From NCBI RefSeq assembly GCF_964656455.1, contig NC_135717.1:15394775-15458774 (forward strand): 64,000 bases of DNA. The letters run 5' to 3'. Each line of letters opens with the position of its first letter. Position 1 is the first letter of the stretch. The notes under the pieces are model-generated. The model was not told where the DNA came from. It searched no databases and worked only from the letters and a program-made list of their open reading frames with translations. Below are positions 10,689 through 21,639 of the stretch, piece after piece. Source of the DNA: Halichoerus grypus. Lineage: Eukaryota; Chordata; Mammalia; Carnivora; Phocidae. The translations under genes and the position numbers were made by a program.

Positions 10689-11905
10689 GGTGGAAAAGAG
10701 ATATTCTAGAGCTACAGTTCTCACTGCAAAAGGACAGACCACAGATCAACAGAGTAGAATACAGAGCTCAGACACAAGTGATGTTTTGAACAAAAGTACA
10801 AAAACAACTTAATGAAGAAAAACGTCTTCAACAAATGGTGTTGGAATAATTAAACATGGATATGCAAAAAAAAAGAAAGAACTTGACCCATACCTCATAC
10901 CTCAAACACGATTCACAATAGAGAAGTGGACTTCAAAACTTAAAATATTTGCTATGTGAAGAAATTGTTAAGAAAATGAAAAGATAAGCTAGAGATTGGG
11001 AGAAAATACTTGAAAATTACATATCAGGTAAAGAACTTTTATCCAGAATACATAAAATCACTAAAAACTCTAGCATAAGAAAACAAAACTCAATTAAAAA
11101 AGACAAAGCAAATGATTTAAATGAGCACAACACCAGATATATAGAAATGGTACGTAAGTACCTGGAAAGATGCTCAGTAATTAGAGAAATGCAAATTAAA
11201 AATCCAATGACATACAACTACATACCTACCAGAATGGCAAATAAACATAATGTAACAAGACCAAACATACACATCTAAATGCTGCTGAGGATGCTAAGCA
11301 ACTGGAATTCATACATTGTTGATGCTCATGCAAAATGGTACAGCTATTTTGGAAAACAAATGATCAGTTTCTTATGAGTTAAACATACATGTGTTATATG
11401 ACCCAGCAATCCCACCTGTTTATCCATGAGAAATGAACACTTACACTCACTCAAAAATCTGTTTGCAAATGTTTATAGTAACTTTATTTGTCATTGACAG
11501 AAATTAGAAACAACTCAATTGTCCTTCAACAGGTAAATGGATGAACAAACTGGTACATACAATGGAATATCGCTCAATAGTAAAATGAAAAGACTATTGA
11601 TATATGCAACAACATGGATGAAACTGCATATACATTATAATAAGTTAACAAAGCCAGACTCAAAGACTGGATACTATAAAATTCATTTAAATGATATTCT
11701 GTAAAAGGCAAAAGTACAAAGACAGAATCGATAAATGCCTGCCAGGTTTTAGGGATGGAGGAAGGCTGATCACAAAGGGGAACTCTTCTGATGCTGATAG
11801 GATTGGTGGCTACCTGGCTGTACACATCTGTTTAAACTCAACAATCTGTAAACCAAATAGTGAACTTCACTGTATGTAAGTTTAAATTAATTAAATTCAA
11901 AAAGC

Positions 11906-12289
11906 AGAATGGATTTTCGATTACTAGATGTGGTTTTGTCAACATTAAATGTTATCATAGGTAGATAATTAGGCAAAGAGCTAATCATATCATCAAGGGT
12001 CCCTGAATGTCAGTATCTATACATATTTTTTCTAGGAAAAAAAAAATCTATAGAAAAAAAAATCCACCAGTCCCCTACTGCTAGAGGTAGGGATAGGGAT
12101 GAAGATGCTTAGCTGCTAGTGTTCTTACAGCTGTGTCTACTTTCCTGTTCTTTCTGCCCTTGTGGTTTTATAAAATTATTTTATTCCTTTATTTTAATTT
12201 CCTTAGGGTTTCCTGAGGATGTAAAGATAAACACATGCATAAAAGCCTAGAAATCTAAAATTCACTTTCTCAAATTTTATCAAATACCT
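11906..12289. other. Unassigned intronic DNA
   Basis: AT-rich with A-runs. Nothing recognised. Confidence 0.4.
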
Positions 12290-13090
12290 ATGTGTCAAGC
12301 TGGTGGTGTTTGAAGCAGTAGATAGGAATTGTGAAGTTGGCCATAAGAATACATGAATCAGTGTCTACCCCCAAGAAACTTCCTCTTTAACGAATAGGGA
12401 AAATAGAAACACTAAGTAATAGTGTAAAGCACCTATGTATCTAAGTGGAGAGAGCTTACTTCTGCCTGAGGGTTGACAAGTAACTGTGGCATTTGTAAAT
12501 ATCAGAGATTGCTCAAGGAGGTCAGAATTGGAAGAGTAAGACCAGTTAGGAGAATACTCAATAGTAGTTCAGGTGAAATGTGAAGGTCTGAACTAGGACT
12601 AAGAGCACAAAAGATGGATTCAAAAGAAATTCAGGAAGAAAAATCAACAGATTTGGTACCTGAATTATGAAGGGACAATGACTAGGTAAATGGGGAGGCC
12701 ACTCATGAGGCCCCACGAGAGGAAGAACAGTGGATGACCAAGTTGCTTTGACATACTGAGTTTACACATATCTCTGAGCCACACAGATAGTTATGTTTTA
12801 ATAAGCAGCCCAAAATAAAAATCTAAAAATTTATAAATGGGTCTAAAATGTGGATTTAGCAGAGTGGTTCTAAAAACCACAGCCATGAATAAGATGGCTC
12901 AGGGAGAGTTTTAAGAAAAAAAGATTATAGAGAAGGAATCCATGGGGGTGACTGAAAAACTGGCTAGAGTAGTAGGAGAACCAGGAGGGAGTAGAAGAGG
13001 AGTGAATGAGAGAGAATTTAAGAAAGAAAACAGTATTCAATATCAAATCCCGAGGAAAAGATTAGTGAAATACAAAGTAAAAAGTACCTT
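12290..13090 (-). mobile_element. LINE-2 remnant (RT region on minus strand)
   Basis: The plus strand resembles the reverse complement of the L2 reverse transcriptase: CCAGTTAGGAGAATACTC, a variant of the usual CAGTTAGGAGGCTATTG, and later GTAGGAGAACCAGGAGGG occur in order. Heavily diverged, as expected for an element older than placental mammals. Confidence 0.55.
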
Positions 13091-13519
13091 CTAAATTTGG
13101 CAATTAAGCTAGTGATGAACCATGACTTAAAAGAATGGGCAGGTCTTTTTGATGTTGGTATTCCCAATTCCAATGTGGGGCAGGGGGCTTCCCATCCCCC
13201 ACAAAACCAAGCAATTCTTGGACACCAGCAAGCTGAGAATTCAACTCAATACCATCACTATCTACCTGGAGATAGCATCAGATTCCATAGGTTAAGGGCT
13301 CAGGCCTACAAGACTACCTCCACCCCCAACTTCAGAGGCCAGTTGCAAGCCCCAACAGCTCTCCAAACCCAGTCCTTCTGGGTTTTTAATGGAGGTTTCA
13401 ATACACAGACTAGCCAAAAAAAAACCTCCCAAAACCAAAAACCACAATTGTTTGATTAATCCAAGAAGAGAAAGAAAAATGAACACAGAAATAGTGGGAG
13501 AAACAGAAGTTGTGAGATG
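13091..13519. other. Unclassified, possibly LTR-derived
   Basis: GC is higher than in neighbouring DNA, with a short plus-strand open frame (13097-13459). The proline/glutamine-rich translation does not resemble a known protein, and the sequence has the feel of an old LTR. No family assigned. Confidence 0.3.
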
Positions 13520-13727
13520 TTTTTTTTTTTTTTTTTTTTTAGATTTTATTTATTTATTTGAGAGAGAGAGAATGAGAGACAGAGAGCATGAGAGGGAGGA
13601 GGGTCAGAGGGAGAAGCAGACTCCCTGCTGAGCAGGGAGCCCGATGCGGGACTCGATCCCGGGACTCCAGGATCATGACCTGAGCCGAAGGCAGTCGCTT
13701 AACCAACTGAGCCACCCAGGCGCCCTG
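13520..13727 (-). mobile_element. CAN-SINE, subfamily B
   Basis: Minus-strand copy with poly-T at left and CCACCCAGGCGCCC at right. The GACTCCAGGATCATGACC and GCAGTCGCTTAACC motifs mark subfamily B. Confidence 0.95.
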
Positions 13728-13770
13728 TTATTTTTAAATCCAAATATATCAGTAATTAAATTAACCATGT

Positions 13771-13975
13771 GGGGCACCTGGGTGGCTCAGTCATTAAGCG
13801 TCTGCCTTCGGCTCAGGTCATGATCCCAGGGTCCTGGGATCGAGCCCCGCATCGGGCTCCCTGCTCAGCAGGAAGCCTGCTTCTCCCCCTCCCACTCCCC
13901 CCGCTTGTGTTCCTGCTCTCGCTATCTCTCTCTCTGTGTCAAATAAATAAACAAAATCTTAAAAAAAAAAAAACA
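13771..13975 (+). mobile_element. CAN-SINE, subfamily A (first of a pair)
   Basis: Full-length A-type copy whose poly-A tail is followed directly by a B-type copy. The left flank ttaaccatgt is repeated only after the second element. Confidence 0.95.
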
Positions 13976-14176
13976 GGGGCGCCTGGGTGGCTCAGTTGGT
14001 TAAGCGACTGCCTTCAGCTCAGGTCATGATCCTGGAGTCCTGGGATCGAGTCCCACATCGGGCTCCCTGCTGAGCAGGGAGGCTGCTTCTCCCTCTGACC
14101 CTCCCCTCTCTCATTCTCTGTCTCTCAAATAAATAAATAAATAAAATCTTTAAAAAAAAAAAAAAAAAAAACAAAA
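13976..14176 (+). mobile_element. CAN-SINE, subfamily B (second of a pair)
   Basis: Carries GTTAAGCGACTGCC and CATGATCCTGGAGTCC. It lies directly on the A tail of the preceding copy, and the right flank ctaaccatgt closes the outer duplication. Confidence 0.95.
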
Positions 14177-14186
14177 CTAACCATGT

Positions 14187-14559
14187 GAAAGGTCTATTAA
14201 GATATCTGTTAAAAATACTGCTATCAACACTTGCGGGATTTAGCTAACACTATGTGTAGAAGGAATTTCTAACCATAAACACATGCATTAGTGATCTACG
14301 TATCAATCTCAACAAGTTAGAAAAATAATAGCAAATTAAATTACCTCCCCAAAGTAAAAGAAATAAACACAAACAGTCAATGAAATAGAAACAAGTATAA
14401 TGGCAGAAATCAAACATCAATAAATGGAATCAATTCCTAGAAAGTCCCATCTTTAATTTAAATAAGAGAAAAAATTTCAATGAAAAATGGCACACCACTT
14501 ATAGAAGGTACTTAACATTTTTCAGAGCCCAGCTTTTGACCCTTGACCAGGAAGAGCCT
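14187..14559 (+). mobile_element. L1 ORF2 fragment (weak)
   Basis: CTTGCGGGATTTAGCTAACA and CAATGAAATAGAAAC resemble the middle of L1 ORF2 in the plus direction. Short, diverged and without ends. Confidence 0.5.
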
Positions 14560-14785
14560 CCCCACCGCTCCTGTCAGCTTCCTACGTTTTTTACTCTCAA
14601 ACAACCAAGCTCCTTTCTTGAGAGCTTTTCTTTGATTCTGTACACACGTTTCTGTGTTATTTCTGTGTCTCCCGTACAAGTCTATGTGCCATGAGGAGAG
14701 GGATCCCTCACTGTGTCTACCCACAGGCTAGCGCAGTGTACAGCATGTGGTAGGGTAGGGACTCGATAATCATTTATTCAACAAA
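14560..14785 (+). mobile_element. LINE-2 3' end
   Basis: CTATGTGCCATGAGGAGAGG, then a GCAGTGTACAGCATGTGG-type stretch, corresponds to the L2 3' terminus in the plus direction. It meets another L2 3' end in the opposite direction. Confidence 0.6.
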
Positions 14786-15980
14786 TACTGAGTGCCCACC
14801 ATGCGCCGGTTTTAGGTGCTCAGAATACAGTAAGCAAAACAGACAAAATTCTACACCCTCATGGAGTTTACATTCTCATGGAAGGAGAGACAAGCAAACA
14901 AAATATATACTATGTCAGATGGGCACAGACGAAGCAGGGAAAGGTGAGTGTAAAACTGAAAAACTGCAACTTAAACTTTACATTTAAAATTTAAAGTCAG
15001 GTGGTCAGGGAAGGCTTTACTGAGGTAAGAAAGCAAACCAGGTTTTGGGGCGCCTGGGTGGCTCAGTCATTAGGCGTCTGCCTTCGGCTCAGGTCGTGAT
15101 CCCAGGGTCCTGGGATCGAGCCCCCATTGGGCTCCCTGCTCAGCGGGAAGCCTGCTTCTCCCTCTCCCACTCCCCCTGCTTGTATTCCTTCTCTCGCTGT
15201 GTATCTCTCTGTCAAATAAATAAAATCTTAAAAAAAAAAAGCCAACCAGGTTTGAAGAACAATCAGAAAGCATGGATGGAACAAAGTAAGCATATCCGGG
15301 AAGGGGAGAGCAATGGGAGACAAAGTCAAAAAACATCAGGGCAAGGGTCTCAGCAGATCATACTGGGTGTTTAGGCCATTATTAGGACTTTGGCTTTTAC
15401 TCGGAACGAAATAGGGAGATAATTTGTGGGTGTGGCCACTGTTTATATTTTACAAAGGATCGCTCTGGCTGTAGTGTTGAAAACAGTCTGTGAGAGAGAA
15501 AGGTGGAAATCAGGAGTCCAGTTATGAGACTACTGCAGTAATCCCAGAAAAAGATTATGGTGGCTTGACCAGATGACAGAAGTGGAGGTGGTGAGAAATG
15601 GTTAGACCCAGCATAAATTTTTTGAAGGTAGAGCCACAAAGGACTTGCTCACAAATTGGATGCTGTGAGAGAGACAGGAAAATAGTCTAAGATGATGCCA
15701 AGGTTTCAACCTGAGCAGCTGAAAACAAAAGTTATTTTCTGAGCTGGGAAAGAGAAGGCTTCAGGGAGACCGAGAATTCAGGGAGCATTCAGTTTTGGAC
15801 ACATCATTTAAACCGCCCTTTATGTATCCAAGTGGAGATGTCAGGTAGGCAATTGGATTATGAGTTTTCGGTTTAAGCTAGAGATAAAAATTTGAGAGTT
15901 GTCAGCATATGGGTGGTATTTAAAATCATGAGATTGAATGACATCACCAAGTGACCTTTGACAAATGCATCAGTTCATCT
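14786..15980 (-). mobile_element. LINE-2, RT region and 3' end
   Basis: Starts with the reverse-complement L2 end (AACAAATACTGAGTGCCC, CTCATGGAGTTTACATTCTC) and continues into ORF2. Minus-strand translation at 15639-15397 (LYLQKIYAG... QATIIFFWDYCSSLITGL) aligns by eye with the L2 reverse transcriptase C-terminal part; the 15800-15950 stretch matches the ADDSQIYISSPDL area at DNA level. Frames are broken. A young SINE splits it at 15047. Confidence 0.8.
15047..15240 (+). mobile_element. CAN-SINE, subfamily A
   Basis: Full-length copy flanked by gcaaaccaggttt and gccaaccaggttt, one mismatch apart. Inserted in LINE-2. Confidence 0.95.
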
Positions 15981-16453
15981 ATCAATGACTAATAAACACA
16001 TGACTGCTAGCCATCCAAGCTGTGACAGATGAGAAAGTGTTGTTGAACTCTGGGGACTTGAACTTCAGTTGGAGTGAAACCACAACTATGTTTGTTTTGG
16101 TTTTTAAAGAAGAATCTTCTCAAATAGCACCTCCAACGGCAAAAAATGCAGAGCCAACATTAAGGGAAGGCAAGTTTCCTCAGTTTCCTCTTATTTGTTC
16201 TCCAAAGTTGGTAGATTTCTTAGTTGGCACCATGTTACCTGCCCTCTATATATACCTTGAAATGGATGCTGTACATATCTTATCAAATCCTGGGCGAGAA
16301 AAGTACCCTTTGTTGAGTGTTTGAAGATCATTCCAACCATTCATTTTGATGGGTATTAACTGGACATCAACCTGGACCATCAGAAATCTATGCCTTTGAA
16401 CAATATTATCTCTTGTATGTAGAATTGCTTGCACTGAGTTTCATGTTGGTATT
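15981..16453. other. Unassigned intronic DNA
   Basis: No repeat recognised. A 100-codon plus-strand frame (16022-16324) has no recognisable motif. Confidence 0.35.
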
Positions 16454-16470
16454 ACATCTTGGTAATTTCT

Positions 16471-16673
16471 TTTTTTTTTTAAGATTTTTATTTATTCATT
16501 TGAGAGAGAGAGCACATGCAAGTGGGGGTAGGGGTGGAGGAAGAGAGAATCTCAAGCAGACTCCACGTTGAGCACGGAGCCTGACTCGGGGCTCGATACC
16601 AGGACCCTGAGATCATGGCCTGAGCCAAAATCAAGAGTCAGCCGCTTAACCAACTGAGCCACCCAGGTGCCCC
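16471..16673 (-). mobile_element. CAN-SINE with perfect 17-bp TSD
   Basis: Old-type body (GAGATCATGGCCTGAGCC, AAAATCAAGAGTCAGCCG). Flanked by acatcttggtaatttct at 16454-16470 and 16674-16690. Confidence 0.96.
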
Positions 16674-16690
16674 ACATCTTGGTAATTTCT

Positions 16691-16914
16691 AAAGGAAACA
16701 GTCCTATGAACTCCTTTACTTTGTTTGCTATAGTAATGTTGCTGAAAACATTGTCTATATATCTGTGTCCTTTATGTGTCACCTTACAAGAGATTTCTTT
16801 TATAATTAATGGGAAAAATTTTGCCTTCCCTGAAGAGTTATATGTAATGTTTCCTTTATTAGGCAAGACTGCCTTGAAGTACATAATGTTTGATCCAATT
16901 TATATGATACAGTA
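16691..16914. other. Unassigned intronic DNA
   Basis: AT-rich; nothing recognised. Confidence 0.35.
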
Positions 16915-17510
16915 GAACAAGCAAAACTATAGTAGAAAAAAAAAATCACAGCAATGGATACCTCTGGAAGGTTGGGGGATTGACTGGCAAGAGGCAGCAT
17001 AAGCTTCCTGAAGTTATAGTAATGTTCTACATCAGGATTTCTCGGAAGCGGCACTACTGACAAAGAATTGTGACCAGACTCTACCCACTAGATGTCAGTA
17101 CTACCCTACCCTTACCAAACCCAGTTGGGATAGCCAAAAATATCTCCACATGGTCAAATGTCCCCTGTATCTTCACAGAGTTTTGGCTTACAAAGGTGTA
17201 TGCATTTGTCAAAATCAGAGAACATACTCTTACTATCTGTGTGTTGCAGCGTATGTGTATTTTAGCTCAAAAGAAAACAAACTGTAAACACATAATGAAC
17301 TCTAGTTAATGATATGCATGCTAAAGTACTCCGGGTTTTTTTTCAGTGACGGCTGGATAGAGAGGTGGATATTTGTATAGTCATGTAATAATGTCTGTAA
17401 AGCAAAACGTTAATGGTAGAATCTCGGTGGTGGATATACAGGCACTCTATAAAATTCTTTGAACTTATTCTGTGTGTTTGAAAATTTTCATAATAAAATG
17501 TTGGGTTATT
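16915..17510 (+). mobile_element. Old L1-type 3' end split by MER20
   Basis: GGGGGATTGACTGGCAAGAG and, after MER20, TGTGTTTGAAAATTTTCATAATAAAA correspond to the two parts of an old LINE 3' end. Weak similarity, by eye. Confidence 0.5.
17030..17170 (-). mobile_element. MER20 (hAT-Charlie non-autonomous DNA transposon)
   Basis: CAGGATTTCTCGGAAGCGGC, CTACCCACTAGATGTCAGTA, AGCCAAAAATATCTCCAC and CAAATGTCCCCTG follow the MER20 consensus order in reverse orientation. The 3' part is eroded. Confidence 0.8.
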
Positions 17511-18479
17511 CTCATCGATCAAGTACCCAGTGGAGCCAGTTCAGAAACATGGGGATACTTGTGCACTGGAAAGTATCAGCTGGAAGCACTGTGATCTTGG
17601 AAAGAGTCACAAGTTATACCACATGGTACGTGGCTTTTGATGGCTTCCTGAAGAAGAAACAATGCTCTACACCTCCACAATCACTAGTAAGTTACATCAG
17701 CAAATTCACACCTCACAAACATTTAAGAACACTTTAAATATTCTGAAATTTCAGTTAAAACTAAACGCCTGCACATTGTTTCGTGAATGCATGGTCAAAT
17801 ATTTGAAAAGTAAAATGTAATGATGATTAAATATAAGTTATGGTATTTCTTGTCTCTAACAGGCATTTTTTACCTTAGTATTATCTTATTATGTAATTAT
17901 AACTCAATAGTGTGTAATGTGCTCTGTCGGGTCATATAATAGGTATCAAATCCTTTTAAAAGATGCAGTGAAACTGGTTATTTCCTACAGACTTAAGTCC
18001 CAGTGCATATAAAGCCTACAGCTTTATTGGGGGTGGTACAATCATCTGACATTCAAAGCGTGGACCACAAACCAGTCACAGTCTATGAGCTCTCCTATAG
18101 ATCCATGTCGAGATCAGTTCAGAAACTGAAGGTAAGCACTTAGAAACTGTCACAGAAGTGTGACACCGCCATGACATCAAAGTGCATCAGTGGATTTGTC
18201 TTTTTTGAACAGAACATAGACAGATCCAACTGCTGTCAAACTCATGTGTTGAGTTGCGTATGGCACAGAATCAAGTTACATGTGGTATTTTAAGGTTATC
18301 GTGTCAGCTACCTAAAGGTGTATAAAAAGCTGAGGAAACACACCGGCTTACTCATTTTTATACCTAGTTAGTTTTATGAATGTTTTCATCTTAATCAACC
18401 CTGCTTACTATTTTATAATTTAACATAATTCGCTAAATTAGAGAAGTGAAATTTATATTATTTTAACCTAATTTACATG
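17511..18479. other. Mostly unassigned; possibly part of a hAT element
   Basis: Includes CATTCAAAGCGTGGACCACA (18050), which resembles old hAT/MER5-type sequence. No coding signal. Confidence 0.35.
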
Positions 18480-19440
18480 TGGACAAACAAGCTTCAGTGG
18501 ATTTTTCAGCATCTTTTTAGCGGGGAAGACACACCTTTTCTGAATGCACCAGGAGTAAACCAAATGAGGATGAAGGATGTGATTGATTCTGAACAGATGA
18601 AGACTAACAGAGGCCTACTTTCACTCAAGAGTATGATCCCTTGAATAATGAGTTCATTTTTATAGCCATAATTGATAGGGAAGTGCTAACATCACAGTAT
18701 ATTAACTGTAGAATATACTGGTTAATGGAGCAACAAAACCATCTAAATTTCAGGAGTATTTATATACAAAATGCAAACAAAAATAAGTTCAAAACCAAAA
18801 GAATTATTTGAAAGAACACTGAATTTAAACGGCTAACAAAAAGATATGCAGTATTTCATCCATAAATGTTTGTTTTACAGGCTTCCTATCTTAGCATTTT
18901 GTAGTAATGCTACAGTAATGCTACCAGTAAAATGGTAAATACAATTGTTAAGAAACAAGAGAATAACTACATCAAAAATACTTGCTTAGAAATATTGGGT
19001 AAACCTGTACTTTCCAAAGCTAGCACAGCTGACCACATTTAGAAACTCATGATCTGGAAGAACCAATTTACAAAACCATACTTGCAAAGTATTTTTCATT
19101 GCACCTGGACAAGTGCACAGATATTGCAAATATGTTATTTGAATATGAGAGTGATATAAACAAAGAATTCTTCTCAGTTTTATAGCTAGCAAACACAATC
19201 AGCTCTGAACTGGATAAAACTATGAAGAATTACACTGTCAACAAAAGTGGTCTGGGGTTTTGCAGAGAACAATGTTCTGATAGCACAACTGATACAACAA
19301 GAAAACGTCTGGAGTAATTTCCCAGATGAAGGAGCATCGGAAAGGAAATCAACACATAGCTTCTTTCGTTGACAAAATCGTGTTTCAAAAAGTCAGTTGA
19401 ACTCAATAGCATGTTTAGTATCCTAATAAAAATCATGAAA
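18480..19440 (+). pseudogene. Decayed hAT-family transposase (ZBED-like)
   Basis: The plus strand, with several frameshifts, gives short blocks resembling hAT/ZBED5-type transposases: ASYLSIL near 18880, KYFSLHLDKCTDIAN near 19090-19135 (compare FxLQLDESTD in the family), and a stretch near 19240-19310 in the position of the family's CTDGA block. Stops and frameshifts are frequent, so it is a dead remnant. The aspartate/glutamate catalytic positions cannot be judged. Confidence 0.5.
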
Positions 19441-20034
19441 ATATAAACGTTAAAGAATTAAAGGTTATTCTCTTTATTATGTAATAATAAAGCCATACCT
19501 TATAAATGATTACTAATGGATTAATGTTAAAACAATGTCAATGCTAAAACAATGGCTCCTGAGGGGAAGCTGAAATTACAAACAAACTCTTAGTGTTTCT
19601 GTGAGATAAAAAACAGGTTTGGTTCCAACTTTTCAAAGATGTGAATTAGATAACCAAGTTGTGTATTATCTTCAGTACTTTTAATGCTCTTAAGGCATTA
19701 AGAATGGAAATGCAACATGTTTTTCAACGGCAGGTAAGATTAGGGGGAAAACAAAAGTTCGCTTGGAAGAACAGTTTCTACAGTTATCACCATGTAATTT
19801 ATAAATGTAATAGAACTCCTTCAAATTTAATTTTCCACCCAAATGAGATCCACAGATAGGAAATGTAATAGAACTGAATCCAATTCTTTCATTTAAAGAT
19901 AACTTAACCATTTACAGCTTAAACTGTTGGAACTGGCCACCGTTGAAAGATAAAGGATACATCTGGGACTATGGCACCACTTCTTTCTGGTTAAATTCTA
20001 AATGAATATCCTGAGCTTGATGAAACTGCTTTTA
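19441..20034. other. Unassigned intronic DNA
   Basis: AT-rich, nothing recognised; may include more of the hAT element. Confidence 0.35.
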
Positions 20035-20049
20035 AGATCTCTTCTTCTA

Positions 20050-20250
20050 GGGGCGCTTGGGTGACTGAGTCGTTAGGCATCTGCCTTCGGCTCAGGTCAT
20101 GATCCCAGGGTCCTGGGATCGAGCCCCACATCGAGCCCCACATCAGGCTCCCTGCTCGGCGGGTAGCCTGCTTCTCCCTCTCCCACTCCTCCTGCTTGTG
20201 TTCCTGCTCTCGCTATCTCTCTCTCTGTCAAATAAATAAATAAAATCTTT
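20050..20250 (+). mobile_element. CAN-SINE, cluster copy 1
   Basis: A-type copy with a small internal duplication (GAGCCCCACATC twice). Its AAATAAAATCTTT tail is followed directly by copy 2. The left flank agatctcttcttctag is matched only after copy 3. Confidence 0.95.
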
Positions 20251-20440
20251 GGGACGCCTGGGTGGCTCAGTCGTTAAGCGTCTGCCTTCGGCTCAGGTCA
20301 TGATCTCAGGGTCCTAGGATCAAGCCCCACATCGGGCTCCCTGCTCCATGGGAAGCCTGCTTCTCCCTCTCCACTCCCCCTCCTTGTATTCCCTCTCTTG
20401 CTGTGTCTCTGTCAAATAAATAAATAAAATCTTAAAAAAA
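20251..20440 (+). mobile_element. CAN-SINE, cluster copy 2
   Basis: A-type copy starting at GGACGCCTGGG without spacer after copy 1. A-rich debris with AAATAAATAAAATC motifs (20441-20529) separates it from copy 3. Confidence 0.95.
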
Positions 20441-20529
20441 AAAAGTGCTAAGCACCCCCCAAAAAATAAATAAAATCTTTAAAAAATAAATAAGTAAATA
20501 AATAGATTACTATTTAAAAAAAAAAAGAT

Positions 20530-20750
20530 CGGGGCGCCTGGGTGGCTCAGTCGTTAAGCGTCTGCCTTTGGCTCAGGTCATGGTCTCCACGTCCTGGGAT
20601 CGAGCCCCGCATCAGGCTCCCTGCTCAGCGGGGAGTCTGCTTCTCCCTCTCCCTCTGCCTCTCCCCACTGCTCCTACTCTCTCTCTCTCTCTCTCTCTGT
20701 ATCTCTGTCTCAAATGAATAAAAAAAAAAAATTCTATTTAAAAAAAAAAA
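20530..20750 (+). mobile_element. CAN-SINE, cluster copy 3
   Basis: Full-length copy with a longer CT repeat. The right flank agatctcttctag (20751-20763) closes the duplication begun before copy 1. Confidence 0.95.
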
Positions 20751-20984
20751 AGATCTCTTCTAGAATCCCACCAATATAACTCAACATTTTCTCTACAGTA
20801 TTATTAAATCAAAGCATAGCAAGTTTAACTATAATGTCATCATCTGAAAGTAGTGCTATCTTCAATCCAACCTAAATAAATTAATAAGCAAGACGTAAGC
20901 TCATTTGTCACATTAAAACTCTAAATATTGATAAGGCAATGTTTTGTCAAGGTATTAAGTTAGGTGTTTAAAATACCCAATTGC

Positions 20985-21085
20985 TATTTTTTTAAAGTAA
21001 TCTCTACACCCAATGTGAGGCTTGAACTCACAAACCCGAGATCAAGAGTCACATGCTCCACTGACTGAGGGAGTGAGGCGCCCCA
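20985..21085 (-). mobile_element. Old CAN-SINE fragment
   Basis: TAATCTCTACACCCAATGTG, CTTGAACTCACAAACCC and GAGGCGCCCC form the short old SINE type in reverse. Confidence 0.85.
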
Positions 21086-21138
21086 CTACTTCTTAGATAC
21101 GATTACAAAATAACCTAAAGTTAAGAGTGTAATAGAGA

Positions 21139-21337
21139 GGGCGCCTGGGTGGCTCAGTTGGTTAAGCGACTGCCTTCGGCTCAGGTCATGATCCTGGAGT
21201 CCCTGGATCGAGTCCCGCATCGGGCTCCCTGCTCGGCAGGGAGTCTGCTTCTCCCTCTGACCCTCCCCCCTCTCATGTGTTCTCTCTCATTCTCTCTCTC
21301 AAATAAATAAATAAAATCTTTAAAAAAAAAAAAAAAA
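21139..21337 (+). mobile_element. CAN-SINE, subfamily B, 16-bp TSD
   Basis: Full-length B copy with a perfect flank repeat aagagtgtaatagaga (21123-21138 and 21338-21353), so a recent insertion. Confidence 0.97.
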
Positions 21338-21353
21338 AAGAGTGTAATAGAGA

Positions 21354-21639
21354 AATTACCATAGTAATTGACTATACATGCATAGTTTTTATAATTCTTC
21401 ATATTATTTTACTGATTATATTAAAATGTGATTTTTGTCATTTGAATAAACTACTTGAGCTTGTATTTAGCATGTGTTTTCATTTATTTTTTAATAATTC
21501 ATTTTGTAAACATATCAGTCCATACTGGATTGGAAATAAATATAAATGTCTTTATATCTACCCCCACATTTCCACTTCCAGTACTTTTCAATCCTTTGTA
21601 AAGATCCAGATATCCATCTTAAATAATCTTCCTTTTGCC
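21354..21639. other. Unassigned intronic DNA
   Basis: AT-rich; nothing recognised. Confidence 0.35.

Larger units (their letters stand above)
9763..11905 (+). mobile_element. Ancient L1, ORF2 C-terminal region and 3' end
   Basis: ORF2 order resumes (GATTCAATGCAATTC, AAGGAACTAGAAAAGCC, CAACAAATGGTGTTGG, GACCCATACCTCA) and passes into the 3' region up to about 11905. SINEs at 10116 and 10489 interrupt it. All frames are broken. Confidence 0.85.
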
